DNA of 64,000 bases from assembly GCA_964473865.1 (NCBI GenBank), contig CAYYQN010000022.1:12583-76582 (forward strand). The letters are read 5' to 3'. Source of the DNA: CAIMUX01 sp964473865. Its GTDB lineage: Bacteria; Eisenbacteria; RBG-16-71-46; CAIMUX01. Below are positions 16,570 through 25,537 of this stretch, in pieces. The notes beneath the pieces were generated by a model, which had not been told where the DNA came from, did not search any database, and saw only the letters and a program-made list of their open reading frames with translations. Within the stretch, counting starts at the first letter, position 1. Each line of letters opens with the position of its first letter. The position numbers were made by a program, and so were the translations under genes.

Positions 16570-19500
16570 ATGGGGTGGAGGGGTGAGGCTGCGCTGCGTC
16601 TGTGCCGGTGGCATCCACCGATGGGGTCTGCGTTCGCGCTATGGATCGCTACCTCGCTTGCCTCGTTTCCGCCCGACGGTCCGACCGCCGCACGCGCTGC
16701 GATTCCAGAGACGCCTGCCGGTTCGCTGAGCCGGCACCAGCCCGCGGAGCCTCCGCCGGCGATCCGGCGACCGGGACCCGCCGCGGAGGACGCGGCGATC
16801 TCTACCTCGGTCCAGGCCGACAGCGTCCTTCTCCTCGACTTCGAGACCGGCAGCATAGAGGACTGGGTCCCGCGTCCAACCGATCGTCCCCACTTCAAGG
16901 CACTCGAGTTCCGATCCGACCAGGCCTTGAGCGGACGCCGGTCGCTCTATTGCGAGATCGAGGGATATGAAGAGGGGATTCCCAAGGACAACGAGGAGTG
17001 CCGGATCCGTTATCTGTTGCCGCGCCCGGTGCGAATTGACAGCACCACCGTGATCTCATGGACCTGGTGGTTCCGGGATCGGGAACGCAACGACGGAATC
17101 CACATCGGCATCTGGGCCACGGATGGTCGCACACCGCAGAGGCTCTACACCACCTGGATGTCGCACAGTCTGTATCAGCGCGGGCCCTGGCCGTTCGATG
17201 ATCCGGCCGGCCGGCCCGTCTCCCACCGGTGCACGATCGGCGCCCGTTTGCGGATGGGTGAGTATCTGGACTGGCCACCACCTCCCTGGTACGTCGTCCA
17301 GATTGACCTGTCCGTGGTCTTTCCGACCGATCAGATCCTTTTCCTGGACGACCTGCGCATCGGCCCCGCGCGCGGCGCGCCGGAGCCCCATCCGTCTCGC
17401 ACGCAGAACCTCGCCGTGATGCCGGAGTTGACATTCCTGAAGGTCGCAGACATCGACGGAGACGGACGCATTGACCAGATCATCGGCCAGGCAGATGCCC
17501 CGCCGATCGTGCGGCTGGCCCGGTCCGACGGCGAGTATCGCTCCTTGGATCCGTCCGAGGCCGGTCTCGATGAAGCCAGATCACTCCGGGACGCCGCGTT
17601 TGCCGACCTGGACGAGGACGGCCGCCTGGACCTGGTGGGCCTGGACCGGCGGGGTCTGCTCTTCTTTCGGGGACTGGGACGCGGCGAGTTCCGGCAGATG
17701 CCGCCCGTTCGCCCGGTTGATCTCATGCCGCTGGAGGAAGTTGCGCGGCCGGGTCCGGACCAGGCGATCCCGAAACTGCCGGCGGGGGTCCTCGCCGCCG
17801 ACCTGTTGCCCAACCCTGGCACCGAGATCCTCCTGAGCCGCACCGTCGCCCTGCAGATGGATTCAATCTACGTCTGGTTGGGTGACTGGCGCTGGAAGTC
17901 GGAGCCGTTGCCGCCGCCGTGCATCGGGCCTCCGCCCCCACCCTTGCCGATCGCCGGCCGATACCGGCACGGCGCGGCGGTCGGAGACGTCGATGGCGAC
18001 CAACGCCTCGACCTCCTGTTGGCGAACACCGACCTCATGATGCAGACGCCCCGGGGCCTGATCTGTGAAAGCATGGAACGTCTCCCCGGGTGCGGCACTC
18101 TGGAGAGAGAGCCGGCCTTCGGAGACATCGACAACGACGGCGACCTCGATCTCTTCCTGCCGGTGGATCTGCGCAACAGAGCGGGCTCCGCGGACGCGGC
18201 GCAGGCACACAGCCTGCTCTGGGTGAATGACCGGGGACGGTACACCGACATCTCAGAGAAGCTCCAGGCCTTCGACATCCGTCACGCCCATGCTCCGATC
18301 CTCGAAGACCTGGATCTGGATGGCGACCTGGATCTCTGGTTCCTCCAGAGCGCCTGGTCGCGCAAGATGCCGCTGCGTCCCCCGAACATCTACCTGCAGA
18401 ACAACAGCAAAGGGGAGTTCAGCGAACAAGCGGGGCAGAACTCCTGGCTCAGCGAGATTCCGCCGGCGGTTTCCGCGGTGAGCTGCGATGCCGACGACGA
18501 TGGCGATCCGGATCTCCTCATCGTGCCGCGCGAGACCGGCGTGCCGCTGCTCTGCACAAACCTGAGCGACAAGGGACGATCGATCAAGGTGCGCCTGCTG
18601 GATCGCCGGGGCGCGCCTCACGCGGCGGGGGCTTCGATCGCGCTCTACCAGACCCCGGCCGGCGGAGGACGCGGCCCGCTGGTCGGCCACCGGCAGAGCG
18701 GCGTCGGCTCGGTGCTCCCGGGTTGTGGCGAAGCGATATTCGGATGTCCGTCGGCCGGCCCGTTCGAACTGGTCGTCACCTGGCCGAGAGAGCCGGGGCG
18801 GCCGATGGTGCGCCGTGACCTCCGGCCCGGGAGCCGGGTCACGCTCATCGAACCGGCGTTTGCCGGCGCGCCGGGCGGCCTGGTTTCCCGAATCGACGTC
18901 GGGCGCCGTCAGTGGGCCGATCGACTCGGAGGATCCGGGTGGCAGCTTCTGGTGCCGTTGGCCACGCTCTATGGCGTCTGCGCCGGCGTGGCGGGCTTCG
19001 CGTTTCGCCGGGTTCTGCCGCAGAAGCGCGGTCTTGCGCTCCGAGAGGCCGGCTGGCGAAGTCCGCGACTGCGCCGCCTGGCGTTCCTGTTGCTGGCCGC
19101 GGCGGGCGCGGCCGGCCTGATGATCGGCCGGCCGGTCTGGCCCCAGCATCGCGCGGCGCGTCTGGGAGCGGCGCTGGCGGAGGGAGGTCTGGCGTTCGGG
19201 GCCGCCGTCGGCCTGGCCGCGGCCTGGCTCGACTCCAAGCGCCGCCAGGCGCTGCGGGCCCAGGTCGTGGGCGCGGAAGAGGCCCGCGCCGCGCTGCTCG
19301 CCGCGATCGATGGCTTCTCGCATGCGCAATGGCTCAGGTACCTGGGCGGAATCGCCGCGCTCACGCGCAGCCTTGCCGAAGGCGTGGATCCCGAGGCGGT
19401 GTTCTCGCGCCTGCGGGCCCGCATCGATTCCTACGGGGCCACGATCCATCCGCAGCTGCGGGAGATCATACGGATCCTGCCCAAGGCCGGGCTTGATCCG

Positions 19501-20199
19501 GACGTCGCGCGGACGTTCTCGGAAGACTGCATGGCAATCGAAGAAGGAGTGCGGGCGGTCCGATCGATGCTGGACCAGACGGGAGCCCCGGGCCGCGCCG
19601 CGGGAGCGTTACTCGGCCAACCGGGTGATTCCTCCTCCAGCGGGATCATCGGCCCGACTTCGAGCACCGCCTTGGAGCGGCTGGCCGAGGCCGCCGGACG
19701 CATGCACGAGACCGTGCAGAGCATCTTCCGCGATCTGGGGCGCGGACTTCGGGCGGACATCGCCCCCGCGGTGAGCGCGGCGATCGATCGGGCGCGCGAG
19801 GAACTCGGAGGCCTCCGGGTCCACACCGAACTGCCAGCGACGCTGCCGCGGGTGTTCGCAACCCCCGGGGACCTCGCGAACATCCTTGAGAACCTCCTCG
19901 TGAACGCCGGCCGGGCGGCCCGAGCGAACATGGCCGCGCGCCCCGCGGAAGTCTCCGTGTCCGCGCGGCGGTTGGGCGGGCTCGTCATGATCTCGGTTCG
20001 CGACAGCGGCGCTGGAGTCCCCGCGGAGCGACAGCCGATCCTCTTCGATGCCCGGATCACCGACCCTGACCGGCATGGACGTGGCTTGCCGTATGCTCGG
20101 CGGCGGCTGCACCAACTCGACGGGGATGTCCGGCTGGCCGCATCGTCGCCGCAGGAGGGAACAGAATTCGTCGTGACCCTGCGGGTCCTCGCCGACTGA
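16570..20199 (+). CDS. FG-GAP/ASPIC beta-propeller sensor histidine kinase
   Basis: A 1209-residue fusion. An apparent signal sequence is followed by a LamG/jelly-roll-like region (about 85-270). Six calcium-binding FG-GAP/VCBS motifs come next, such as ADIDGDGRIDQ (about 292), ADLDEDGRLDL, GDVDGDQRLDL, GDIDNDGDLDL, LDLDGDLDL and DADDDGDPDLL. Then follows an ASPIC/UnbV-like domain (about 665-755). Three hydrophobic segments (about 790-812, 834-855, 864-886) lead into a cytoplasmic kinase. GFSHAQWLRYLGG (His about 917) is a candidate phosphoacceptor helix. The ATPase has an N-box (NILENLLVNAGRAA), G1 (DSGAGVP) and G2 (HGRGLPYARRR). The gene sits 14 bases before a response regulator gene, so the two form a two-component pair. 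The signal is unknown; an extracellular propeller suggests a calcium, glycan or protein ligand. Confidence 0.85.
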   Translation: MGWRGEAALRLCRWHPPMGSAFALWIATSLASFPPDGPTAARAAIPETPAGSLSRHQPAEPPPAIRRPGPAAEDAAISTSVQADSVLLLDFETGSIEDWVPRPTDRPHFKALEFRSDQALSGRRSLYCEIEGYEEGIPKDNEECRIRYLLPRPVRIDSTTVISWTWWFRDRERNDGIHIGIWATDGRTPQRLYTTWMSHSLYQRGPWPFDDPAGRPVSHRCTIGARLRMGEYLDWPPPPWYVVQIDLSVVFPTDQILFLDDLRIGPARGAPEPHPSRTQNLAVMPELTFLKVADIDGDGRIDQIIGQADAPPIVRLARSDGEYRSLDPSEAGLDEARSLRDAAFADLDEDGRLDLVGLDRRGLLFFRGLGRGEFRQMPPVRPVDLMPLEEVARPGPDQAIPKLPAGVLAADLLPNPGTEILLSRTVALQMDSIYVWLGDWRWKSEPLPPPCIGPPPPPLPIAGRYRHGAAVGDVDGDQRLDLLLANTDLMMQTPRGLICESMERLPGCGTLEREPAFGDIDNDGDLDLFLPVDLRNRAGSADAAQAHSLLWVNDRGRYTDISEKLQAFDIRHAHAPILEDLDLDGDLDLWFLQSAWSRKMPLRPPNIYLQNNSKGEFSEQAGQNSWLSEIPPAVSAVSCDADDDGDPDLLIVPRETGVPLLCTNLSDKGRSIKVRLLDRRGAPHAAGASIALYQTPAGGGRGPLVGHRQSGVGSVLPGCGEAIFGCPSAGPFELVVTWPREPGRPMVRRDLRPGSRVTLIEPAFAGAPGGLVSRIDVGRRQWADRLGGSGWQLLVPLATLYGVCAGVAGFAFRRVLPQKRGLALREAGWRSPRLRRLAFLLLAAAGAAGLMIGRPVWPQHRAARLGAALAEGGLAFGAAVGLAAAWLDSKRRQALRAQVVGAEEARAALLAAIDGFSHAQWLRYLGGIAALTRSLAEGVDPEAVFSRLRARIDSYGATIHPQLREIIRILPKAGLDPDVARTFSEDCMAIEEGVRAVRSMLDQTGAPGRAAGALLGQPGDSSSSGIIGPTSSTALERLAEAAGRMHETVQSIFRDLGRGLRADIAPAVSAAIDRAREELGGLRVHTELPATLPRVFATPGDLANILENLLVNAGRAARANMAARPAEVSVSARRLGGLVMISVRDSGAGVPAERQPILFDARITDPDRHGRGLPYARRRLHQLDGDVRLAASSPQEGTEFVVTLRVLAD

Positions 20200-20213
20200 A
20201 GGGAACAGCATCC

Positions 20214-21767
20214 ATGGAAGACAACAAGCCCAGCGTTCTCATCGTCGATGACGACCCCGAGTTCGCCGCCGATCTCACGGCGATCCTCGCGAAGGACTTC
20301 CGCTGCCGCGCCGCCCGGAGCGGCGAGGAGGGTCTCGGCGCGATCTCCGGGAACCCGCCCGATATCGTGGTCCTCGACCTCATGCTGGGCGGTCGGAACG
20401 GCCTCGAGATCCTCGCTGAGATCCGTTTGCGCCATCCCAGCCTCCCGGTCGTCATGGCGACCGATCATCCCTCGGTCGAAACCGAGGCGGCCGCCCTCGA
20501 AGCCGGCGCGCTGTACTACCTGCGCAAGTCGGCCGGGCGTGCGGAAGTCGCCGCCAAGCTGCGGCGATGCCTCGATGTCGGCCGGACCTTGCGGGAGCGC
20601 GATGCCCTGCAGGGTGAGGTCCACCAGCACTTCCTGGCCACGTCGCCGATGCTCCGCCGTCTGGAGGAGCGGATCGCCCGCGTGGCCGCCGCCCCGACCA
20701 GCACGGTCCTCATCACCGGAGAAAGCGGCACCGGCAAGAGCTTGATCGCGCGGGAGATCCATCGCCGCTCCCCCCGCGCGCGGGGACCGTTTCACCGGGT
20801 GAACATGGCAGCGCTCACCGAGGAGCTGATCAAGAGCGAGCTCTTCGGCCACCGCAAGGGCGGATTCACCGGCGCGATCGAAGACCGCCGCGGGCACTTC
20901 GAGACCGCATCCGGCGGATCGCTCTTCCTCGACGAAATCGGCGATCTGTCCCCCTCGGTGCAAGGGATGCTGAACACTGCGATCGAGGAGCGGCGGATCA
21001 CGCCGGTCGGTTCATCGGATGAACTTCGCATCGACGTGCGGGTCATCGCCGCCACCAGCCGCGACCTGGATGCCCTGGTGCAGGCGGGGCAGTTCCGCCG
21101 GGACCTCCTGGGCCGCCTCTCCGTGGTGCCGCTGCACGTCCCTCCCCTGCGCGAGCATCCCGAGGACATCCCGGACCTGCTGCAATACTTCATCGGGCGG
21201 CTGTCGGCGGAAATGGCGTTGCCCCACGTGACGGCCACGCCCGAAGCGATCGCGCGCCTGCAGGAGCATCACTGGCCGTACAACGTGCGCGAGCTGCGCA
21301 ACGCCGTGGAGCAGGCGCTGATCTTCTCCGGGCAGGCCGGGGTCCTGGACGGCGACGCGTTCGGCTTTCTCGACATCGCAGCGCATCGTCTGCGATCTGG
21401 GGACGGGGGTCCTGCCTCGGGGTCACGCACGCCCTTCGGCCCCCATTCGGCGTGGGGGGCGAGTCCGTCGGGCACGCTTCCCGGCGGCTTGCCGCCGGTC
21501 CCGGGGCCGGAGCCGTTGGATGCGGTGCCCTGCTCCTCACCCGCCTGGGGACCGTTTCCCGCCGGGGCGGGCTCGCCCCTCGACTACCACGCCCAGCGAG
21601 AGGCAGTACTGCTCGGGTTCAAGCGGGAGGTTCTGGAACGCGCGTTTCGGAGAGTGGGCGGAACTGCGGACCGCCCGCACCCGAGCGACATCAGCAAGGT
21701 GGCGGAGATCCTCGGCATCACGCCGAAAGGGGTGCGGGATCTTCTGCGGGATCTGACGAACCGCTGA
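20214..21767 (+). CDS. NtrC-family response regulator (REC-AAA+-HTH)
   Basis: The cognate regulator of the preceding kinase, 517 residues. The receiver domain has the acidic pair in LIVDDDPEF and the phosphoacceptor Asp55 in VVLDLMLGG. The AAA+ domain follows with Walker A GESGTGKS, Walker B SLFLDEIGDLSP and arginine-finger region RRDLLGRLSV. The sigma54-contacting loop reads GGFTGA instead of the canonical GAFTGA. A Pro/Gly/Ser-rich linker of about 70 residues then leads to a C-terminal helix-turn-helix (SKVAEILGITPKGVRDLL). GAAGGGAAC precedes the ATG. Whether it activates sigma54 promoters depends on whether the altered loop still works. Confidence 0.92.
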   Translation: MEDNKPSVLIVDDDPEFAADLTAILAKDFRCRAARSGEEGLGAISGNPPDIVVLDLMLGGRNGLEILAEIRLRHPSLPVVMATDHPSVETEAAALEAGALYYLRKSAGRAEVAAKLRRCLDVGRTLRERDALQGEVHQHFLATSPMLRRLEERIARVAAAPTSTVLITGESGTGKSLIAREIHRRSPRARGPFHRVNMAALTEELIKSELFGHRKGGFTGAIEDRRGHFETASGGSLFLDEIGDLSPSVQGMLNTAIEERRITPVGSSDELRIDVRVIAATSRDLDALVQAGQFRRDLLGRLSVVPLHVPPLREHPEDIPDLLQYFIGRLSAEMALPHVTATPEAIARLQEHHWPYNVRELRNAVEQALIFSGQAGVLDGDAFGFLDIAAHRLRSGDGGPASGSRTPFGPHSAWGASPSGTLPGGLPPVPGPEPLDAVPCSSPAWGPFPAGAGSPLDYHAQREAVLLGFKREVLERAFRRVGGTADRPHPSDISKVAEILGITPKGVRDLLRDLTNR

Positions 21768-21771
21768 AGAA

Positions 21772-21811
21772 CCCGGCCAGCCGCACCTGCAGGTACCTGC
21801 AGGCGGCCGGG
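21772..21811 (+). terminator. Hairpin behind the two-component operon, with perfect 18-bp palindrome
   Basis: CCTGCAGGTACCTGCAGG at 21786-21803 is a perfect palindrome. Outside it, CCCGGCC (21772-21778) pairs with GGCCGGG (21805-21811), giving a long two-part stem right after the stop codon at 21767. There is no T-run. The sequence leading in (GCTGAAGAACCCGG) resembles the start of the dispersed repeat. Confidence 0.45.
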
Positions 21812-21868
21812 ACACTTCGCAGGATGACAGCGCCTTGGGTGCATCGCGGACGACGAGCGGGCAACCGG

Positions 21869-21907
21869 AGCCCGGCGGGGAGGACCTGCGCCCCCTCCCG
21901 CCGGGCT
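21869..21907. terminator. Bidirectional terminator-like hairpin between convergent genes
   Basis: AGCCCGGCGGGGAGG at 21869-21883 pairs with the matching arm ending at 21907 (CCTCCCGCCGGGCTT) across a short loop. It lies midway between the + strand response regulator and the - strand Cys-repeat gene and could serve both. Confidence 0.55.
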
Positions 21908-21944
21908 TCCTGTGGATGACTCCGGACCGATCACTCTGGAAGGA

Positions 21945-24176
21945 TCACTCCAGACAGATGAGCGTCTTTGTCCAGGCGCGGTCTCCAGCGGACAGGCGGG
22001 CGAAGTAGACGCCCGGCGAAACCCGGGTTCCCTCGCTACTCCGTCCGTCCCACTCGATGCAGCGGTCCCCCTCTCCGGCTTTCTCCGGCGACCGGAACCA
22101 GACCACGCGTCCCGCGGCATCGAAGATGCGGAGCGCCACCCGTTCAGTCTCGGACAACCGGTACCACAGCCGCGCTGAGTTGCGGAACGGGTTCGGGACC
22201 GCACTCAGGAATCCCGTCTCCTCACCGCCGGCCATTGGGGGAACGGAGACAATCGGACAGGGGTTCGTTTCACAGGACGTCCACTCGCCATGCCACACAC
22301 CGGGCGCCGCACAGTCAGCCTCGAGCGTCAAGCTGCAGGCCGATCCCGGCTCGCAGCAAGCGCCAATCACGCCCCCGCAGGCAACCGGCCAGACTCCGAT
22401 CAATCCGCACTCTGCGTTCGCGTCCGGCGCACAGGGAGATTCGGCGTCCAGGCTGTAGTTCCCGGTCGGACGGTTGCAGAAGAGCGGGTCGTCGCTTTGA
22501 TTGCCGTCGCCGGCGCCCAGACCCTCCAGCCCATGAACCCAATCACCCTCCGAGTTGCCAAAGACGTCGGTACACGAAACGGACGGAGTCTGCACTGCCC
22601 CGTCGGCGAACACTGCGACGCCGTTGTTGAAGGCCACGATGCAGTTCTCCATGGTGAACGAGGCGTCCATCTCGAAGTAGATCGCGCCCCCGCGCGCGCC
22701 CCGGTTGCCCACGAAGGTGCAGTTGCGGAACGTCGGGCTGTCCTGGGCGAACAGGATCGCGCCCCCCGCATCGGTCGCCGTGTTCCGGTCGAACAGGCAA
22801 TCGGTGAAGGTCGGGGAGGAGCTGTAGTTGCATCCAACCGCTCCGCCATGGTAGGCGCTGTTGAGCCGGAAGATGCAGTTGCGCACCGCCGGTGAGGATC
22901 CGTTGTAGCACCAGAGGGCGCTGCCCCACGCGTGCGCGGAGGCGTGGGTGACGGTGAAACCCTCCAGAATCGTCGCGGGCGTCTCTCCGCTCTGACAGAT
23001 GATGACCGGTCCGGCGTCCTGAGCATCGATGATGCACGCGGATGGGTTCCCGCTGCGCGAACGGATGGTGAGAGCCCGCCCCTGAAGATCGATGTTGTAG
23101 TTGCCCGTGCCGCTGAAGATGGCGTCACAGAGCTCGATGGCGCTGCCGGACGGGACTTGGTTCACGGCATCGGCGATGGTCGTGTAATCGCCGCCGCCGT
23201 CCGGGCATACCAGGTAGGTCTGCGGCTGCAGCGCCGGACACGGATCCGGGGAGCATGGCGTATTGACAAACCAGATGCTGGAAGGCGGGCAGTCAGTGGC
23301 ATTGGTCATCATGCAGACGCCCAGGTGGCTGCAACACGCGCCGGGCGGGAGCTGGGGGCAGGGGTTCGGCGCGCAGCTGGTCTGAGTGCTGTCCCACGTC
23401 GCGGGGAAGGCGCAGTCGGGCCGCGTGCTCAGCCGGCAACCCCCGACCAAGTCGCAGCAGGTCCGCATGATGACATCGGTGCACGGATTCGGCGCACAAG
23501 CGGCACCAAATCCGAGCCACTGGTGCTCCCAAGGCTGCCCCTCGCATTCCGCCCCGGACATCAGGGTGCATGCGCCGGTGGCCAGATTGCAGCATGCGCC
23601 TGTGCAGGGGCTCGGCTCGCAGCTGGTGCCCACCCCCATGAACTGCCAACGCATCTCCAGTTCGCAAAGAACCTGATCCATGACGTGGCAGTTGCCCTGG
23701 GGATCACAGCACCCGCCTGTATTCTGGCCCACGCAGGGGCTCGGCTCGCAGGTTGATCCCGCCCCCCACCACATGAACCAGCAGTCCCAAGGAAGCGTCA
23801 TCTCGCAGTAGCCTTCGGGAAAGCAGCATGCACCGTAGGGCGGCGGACAGAGATTCGGGATGCAGCTCGTCTCCGGTCCCAACCAGGTGCCCGTGCAGTA
23901 CTCCTGTAGCGTGACCTCGCAGGAACCCTCGGGATAGCAGCAGGCACCGGTGGGAGGCGGGCAGGGATTCGGATCACAGTTGCTGCCCTCACCCATCCAG
24001 TTGCCGGCGCACTCCGCCTGGACCAGGTACTCGCAGTGACCATCCGGGAAGCAGCAGGCCCCCGCTTCCTGAGCCCCGCGGCTGGCCTGCGCGGCGCTGC
24101 CGGGAACCAAGCCGTTCCACAGAATCACCGCGAACAAACCCACGAACCTCGTCATCGCCCTGCGTGGCCGAAGCAT
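21945..24176 (-). CDS. Cys-rich repeat/beta-helix surface protein with C-terminal sorting domain
   Basis: A 743-residue exported protein. ATG 24176 follows GGGAGG at good spacing and opens a signal peptide ending near VPGSAAQA. Residues about 38-280 are seven tandem copies of a six-Cys module of about 33-40 residues (GACC..G.C......C...W.G....C.PNPC). A right-handed beta-helix of the polymorphic outer-membrane/parallel-repeat kind follows (YTTIADAVNQVPSGSAIELC, then GNRGARGGAIYFEM and similar coils). An eighth Cys module (GACCEPGSACSLTLEADC) precedes the C-terminal FlgD-Ig/type IX-like sorting domain, with PNPFRNSARLWYRL, VALRIFDAAGRVV and GVYFARLSAGD. It is probably anchored or secreted through the outer membrane. 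Substrate or partner unknown. Confidence 0.85.
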   Translation of the reverse strand: MLRPRRAMTRFVGLFAVILWNGLVPGSAAQASRGAQEAGACCFPDGHCEYLVQAECAGNWMGEGSNCDPNPCPPPTGACCYPEGSCEVTLQEYCTGTWLGPETSCIPNLCPPPYGACCFPEGYCEMTLPWDCWFMWWGAGSTCEPSPCVGQNTGGCCDPQGNCHVMDQVLCELEMRWQFMGVGTSCEPSPCTGACCNLATGACTLMSGAECEGQPWEHQWLGFGAACAPNPCTDVIMRTCCDLVGGCRLSTRPDCAFPATWDSTQTSCAPNPCPQLPPGACCSHLGVCMMTNATDCPPSSIWFVNTPCSPDPCPALQPQTYLVCPDGGGDYTTIADAVNQVPSGSAIELCDAIFSGTGNYNIDLQGRALTIRSRSGNPSACIIDAQDAGPVIICQSGETPATILEGFTVTHASAHAWGSALWCYNGSSPAVRNCIFRLNSAYHGGAVGCNYSSSPTFTDCLFDRNTATDAGGAILFAQDSPTFRNCTFVGNRGARGGAIYFEMDASFTMENCIVAFNNGVAVFADGAVQTPSVSCTDVFGNSEGDWVHGLEGLGAGDGNQSDDPLFCNRPTGNYSLDAESPCAPDANAECGLIGVWPVACGGVIGACCEPGSACSLTLEADCAAPGVWHGEWTSCETNPCPIVSVPPMAGGEETGFLSAVPNPFRNSARLWYRLSETERVALRIFDAAGRVVWFRSPEKAGEGDRCIEWDGRSSEGTRVSPGVYFARLSAGDRAWTKTLICLE

Positions 24177-24495
24177 ATTGAACCTCCCTGCCTTGCACCG
24201 TCGTTCCGGTCTGCTCTGTCGGCCCGCCCGAACGCTGACCATCCGCTCCACACCCACGGTCCCTTCAGAACAGTTGCGGAAAGAGGATTCGCTCGCGGTG
24301 CGACGGGCGTGCCTCACCGCCGAGTGGCAACCACTGTGCCCGGACGCGGCGATTTTCGCCCTGGTCGTAACAGTCAGATGGACCATGAGTTGCGGAGCAG
24401 GCGTCGCGGGTGGGCCGACAACGAGGTCGACCCGGGAAACCGCCGGGTTCCTACAGAAACCCGGCGGTACTTCCCGGAGAATAGAACGCCACGGG
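24177..24495 (-). other. Intergenic region upstream of the Cys-repeat protein
   Basis: This gap holds the ribosome site and leader of the Cys-repeat gene and, at 24434-24475, a strong hairpin behind the B12-regulator gene. No clear promoter boxes and no other gene were recognised. Confidence 0.45.
24434..24475 (-). terminator. Terminator of the fasciclin/B12-regulator unit
   Basis: A perfect 10-bp stem, CCGCCGGGTT (24440-24449) with AACCCGGCGG (24458-24467), has an 8-base loop and is extended by GGGAA (24434-24438) pairing with TTCCC (24471-24475). It begins about 20 bases after the regulator stop codon. Confidence 0.65.
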
Positions 24496-25428
24496 TCACA
24501 ACCCGCGGGCCCAGGCGTCGAGATCGGAAAACGTCTCGATTCGCTGCGCCCCTTCGCCAGAGACCGCCCCGGCGCCGCCAACCACCAGCGCAGTCGGCGC
24601 GGGCAGCAGGGAACGCAGACTCCGTAGCACTGCGGCGGCGCGCACCTCGCCGAAGTGAACGGACAGACTGAGGGCCACCGCCGCGGCCTGTCGATCGACA
24701 GCCGCCGCGACGATCTCCGCAAGGGGCACTTCGGTTCCCAAGTAGAGCACGCGCTTCCCGGCCTGCGCCAGCACCACGGCTGCCATCTCCAGACCGAGGT
24801 TGTGAGCCTCTCCCGGGGGTGTGGCCAGAAGGACCACCGGTCCGCGCGCCGAGGCCTCCAACGGCAAGCGCAACGAGCGGAGCAGATCCCCGACCCGCTC
24901 CGCGCAGAAGTGCTCGTGCCGGATCTCCAGCCGGCCCGAGCTCCAGGCATCACCGACAGACCGAAGCAGCGGCCCGACCAGGTGCTCCAAAAACGGCATC
25001 GGACCGAGCCGGGCCCAGCCGAGCAGGAGACTCTGGGTCAAGGCCACGGCCTCGAACGACTCGACCGCTTCCAGGCAGGTCCGGACCTCCAGCGCGGGCC
25101 CGAGGGTCTTGTCCACGGGCGCCGGAAACTCCGGCGGAGGGAGTGCGGACGGCTCCCGGAGGAGAGCCGCGAGATCCCGCTCGGAAGCATGGATCACATC
25201 GCCCGCGCGGTGGCCTCGGGCGACGGCCTGGGCGATGCGCCGGAGCCGAGGGATGCTCGAAAGCCGGTAGAGGCGGTGCCCCGACGGCTTGCGCTCGGGA
25301 ACAGGAAACGCGTAGCGGCGCTCCCACGTGCGCAAGGTCTCCGGGGGAACACCGCAGGCCCGGGAGAGGGCCCCGATGGAGATCATCCCGGCGTCCGCCG
25401 CCGTTCGGGCGCTGGCCTGTGGCTTCAT
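24496..25428 (-). CDS. CarH-like MerR regulator with cobalamin-binding domain (probable light sensor)
   Basis: A 310-residue transcription factor. An N-terminal MerR helix-turn-helix (ISIGALSRACGVPPETLRTW, about 16-35) is followed by a helical B12-capping domain and a Rossmann-like B12 domain. The capping domain has W162, E172 and H173, an exact W-x9-E-H motif as in the adenosylcobalamin photoreceptors CarH/LitR. H209 in PPGEAHNLG is the expected lower cobalt ligand. In this family the dark AdoCbl-bound tetramer represses DNA and light breaks the Co-C bond. The residue after W162 is Ser, where Thermus CarH has the His that ligates cobalt after illumination, as far as I recall. GAGGAGGG lies 8 bases before ATG 25428. 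The gene follows the fasciclin gene on one probable transcript. Light sensing is inferred; B12 sensing is well supported. Confidence 0.85.
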   Translation of the reverse strand: MKPQASARTAADAGMISIGALSRACGVPPETLRTWERRYAFPVPERKPSGHRLYRLSSIPRLRRIAQAVARGHRAGDVIHASERDLAALLREPSALPPPEFPAPVDKTLGPALEVRTCLEAVESFEAVALTQSLLLGWARLGPMPFLEHLVGPLLRSVGDAWSSGRLEIRHEHFCAERVGDLLRSLRLPLEASARGPVVLLATPPGEAHNLGLEMAAVVLAQAGKRVLYLGTEVPLAEIVAAAVDRQAAAVALSLSVHFGEVRAAAVLRSLRSLLPAPTALVVGGAGAVSGEGAQRIETFSDLDAWARGL

Positions 25429-25537
25429 GGCGATACCCTCCTCGGCCCCGCAGGGAACCGCCCGCTTGACTCCGGGACCGGCGTCAAGCGGGCGGGCGCA
25501 TCTCGGGAAGTCCCCGGGACTCGAGCCGGCCGTCCGG

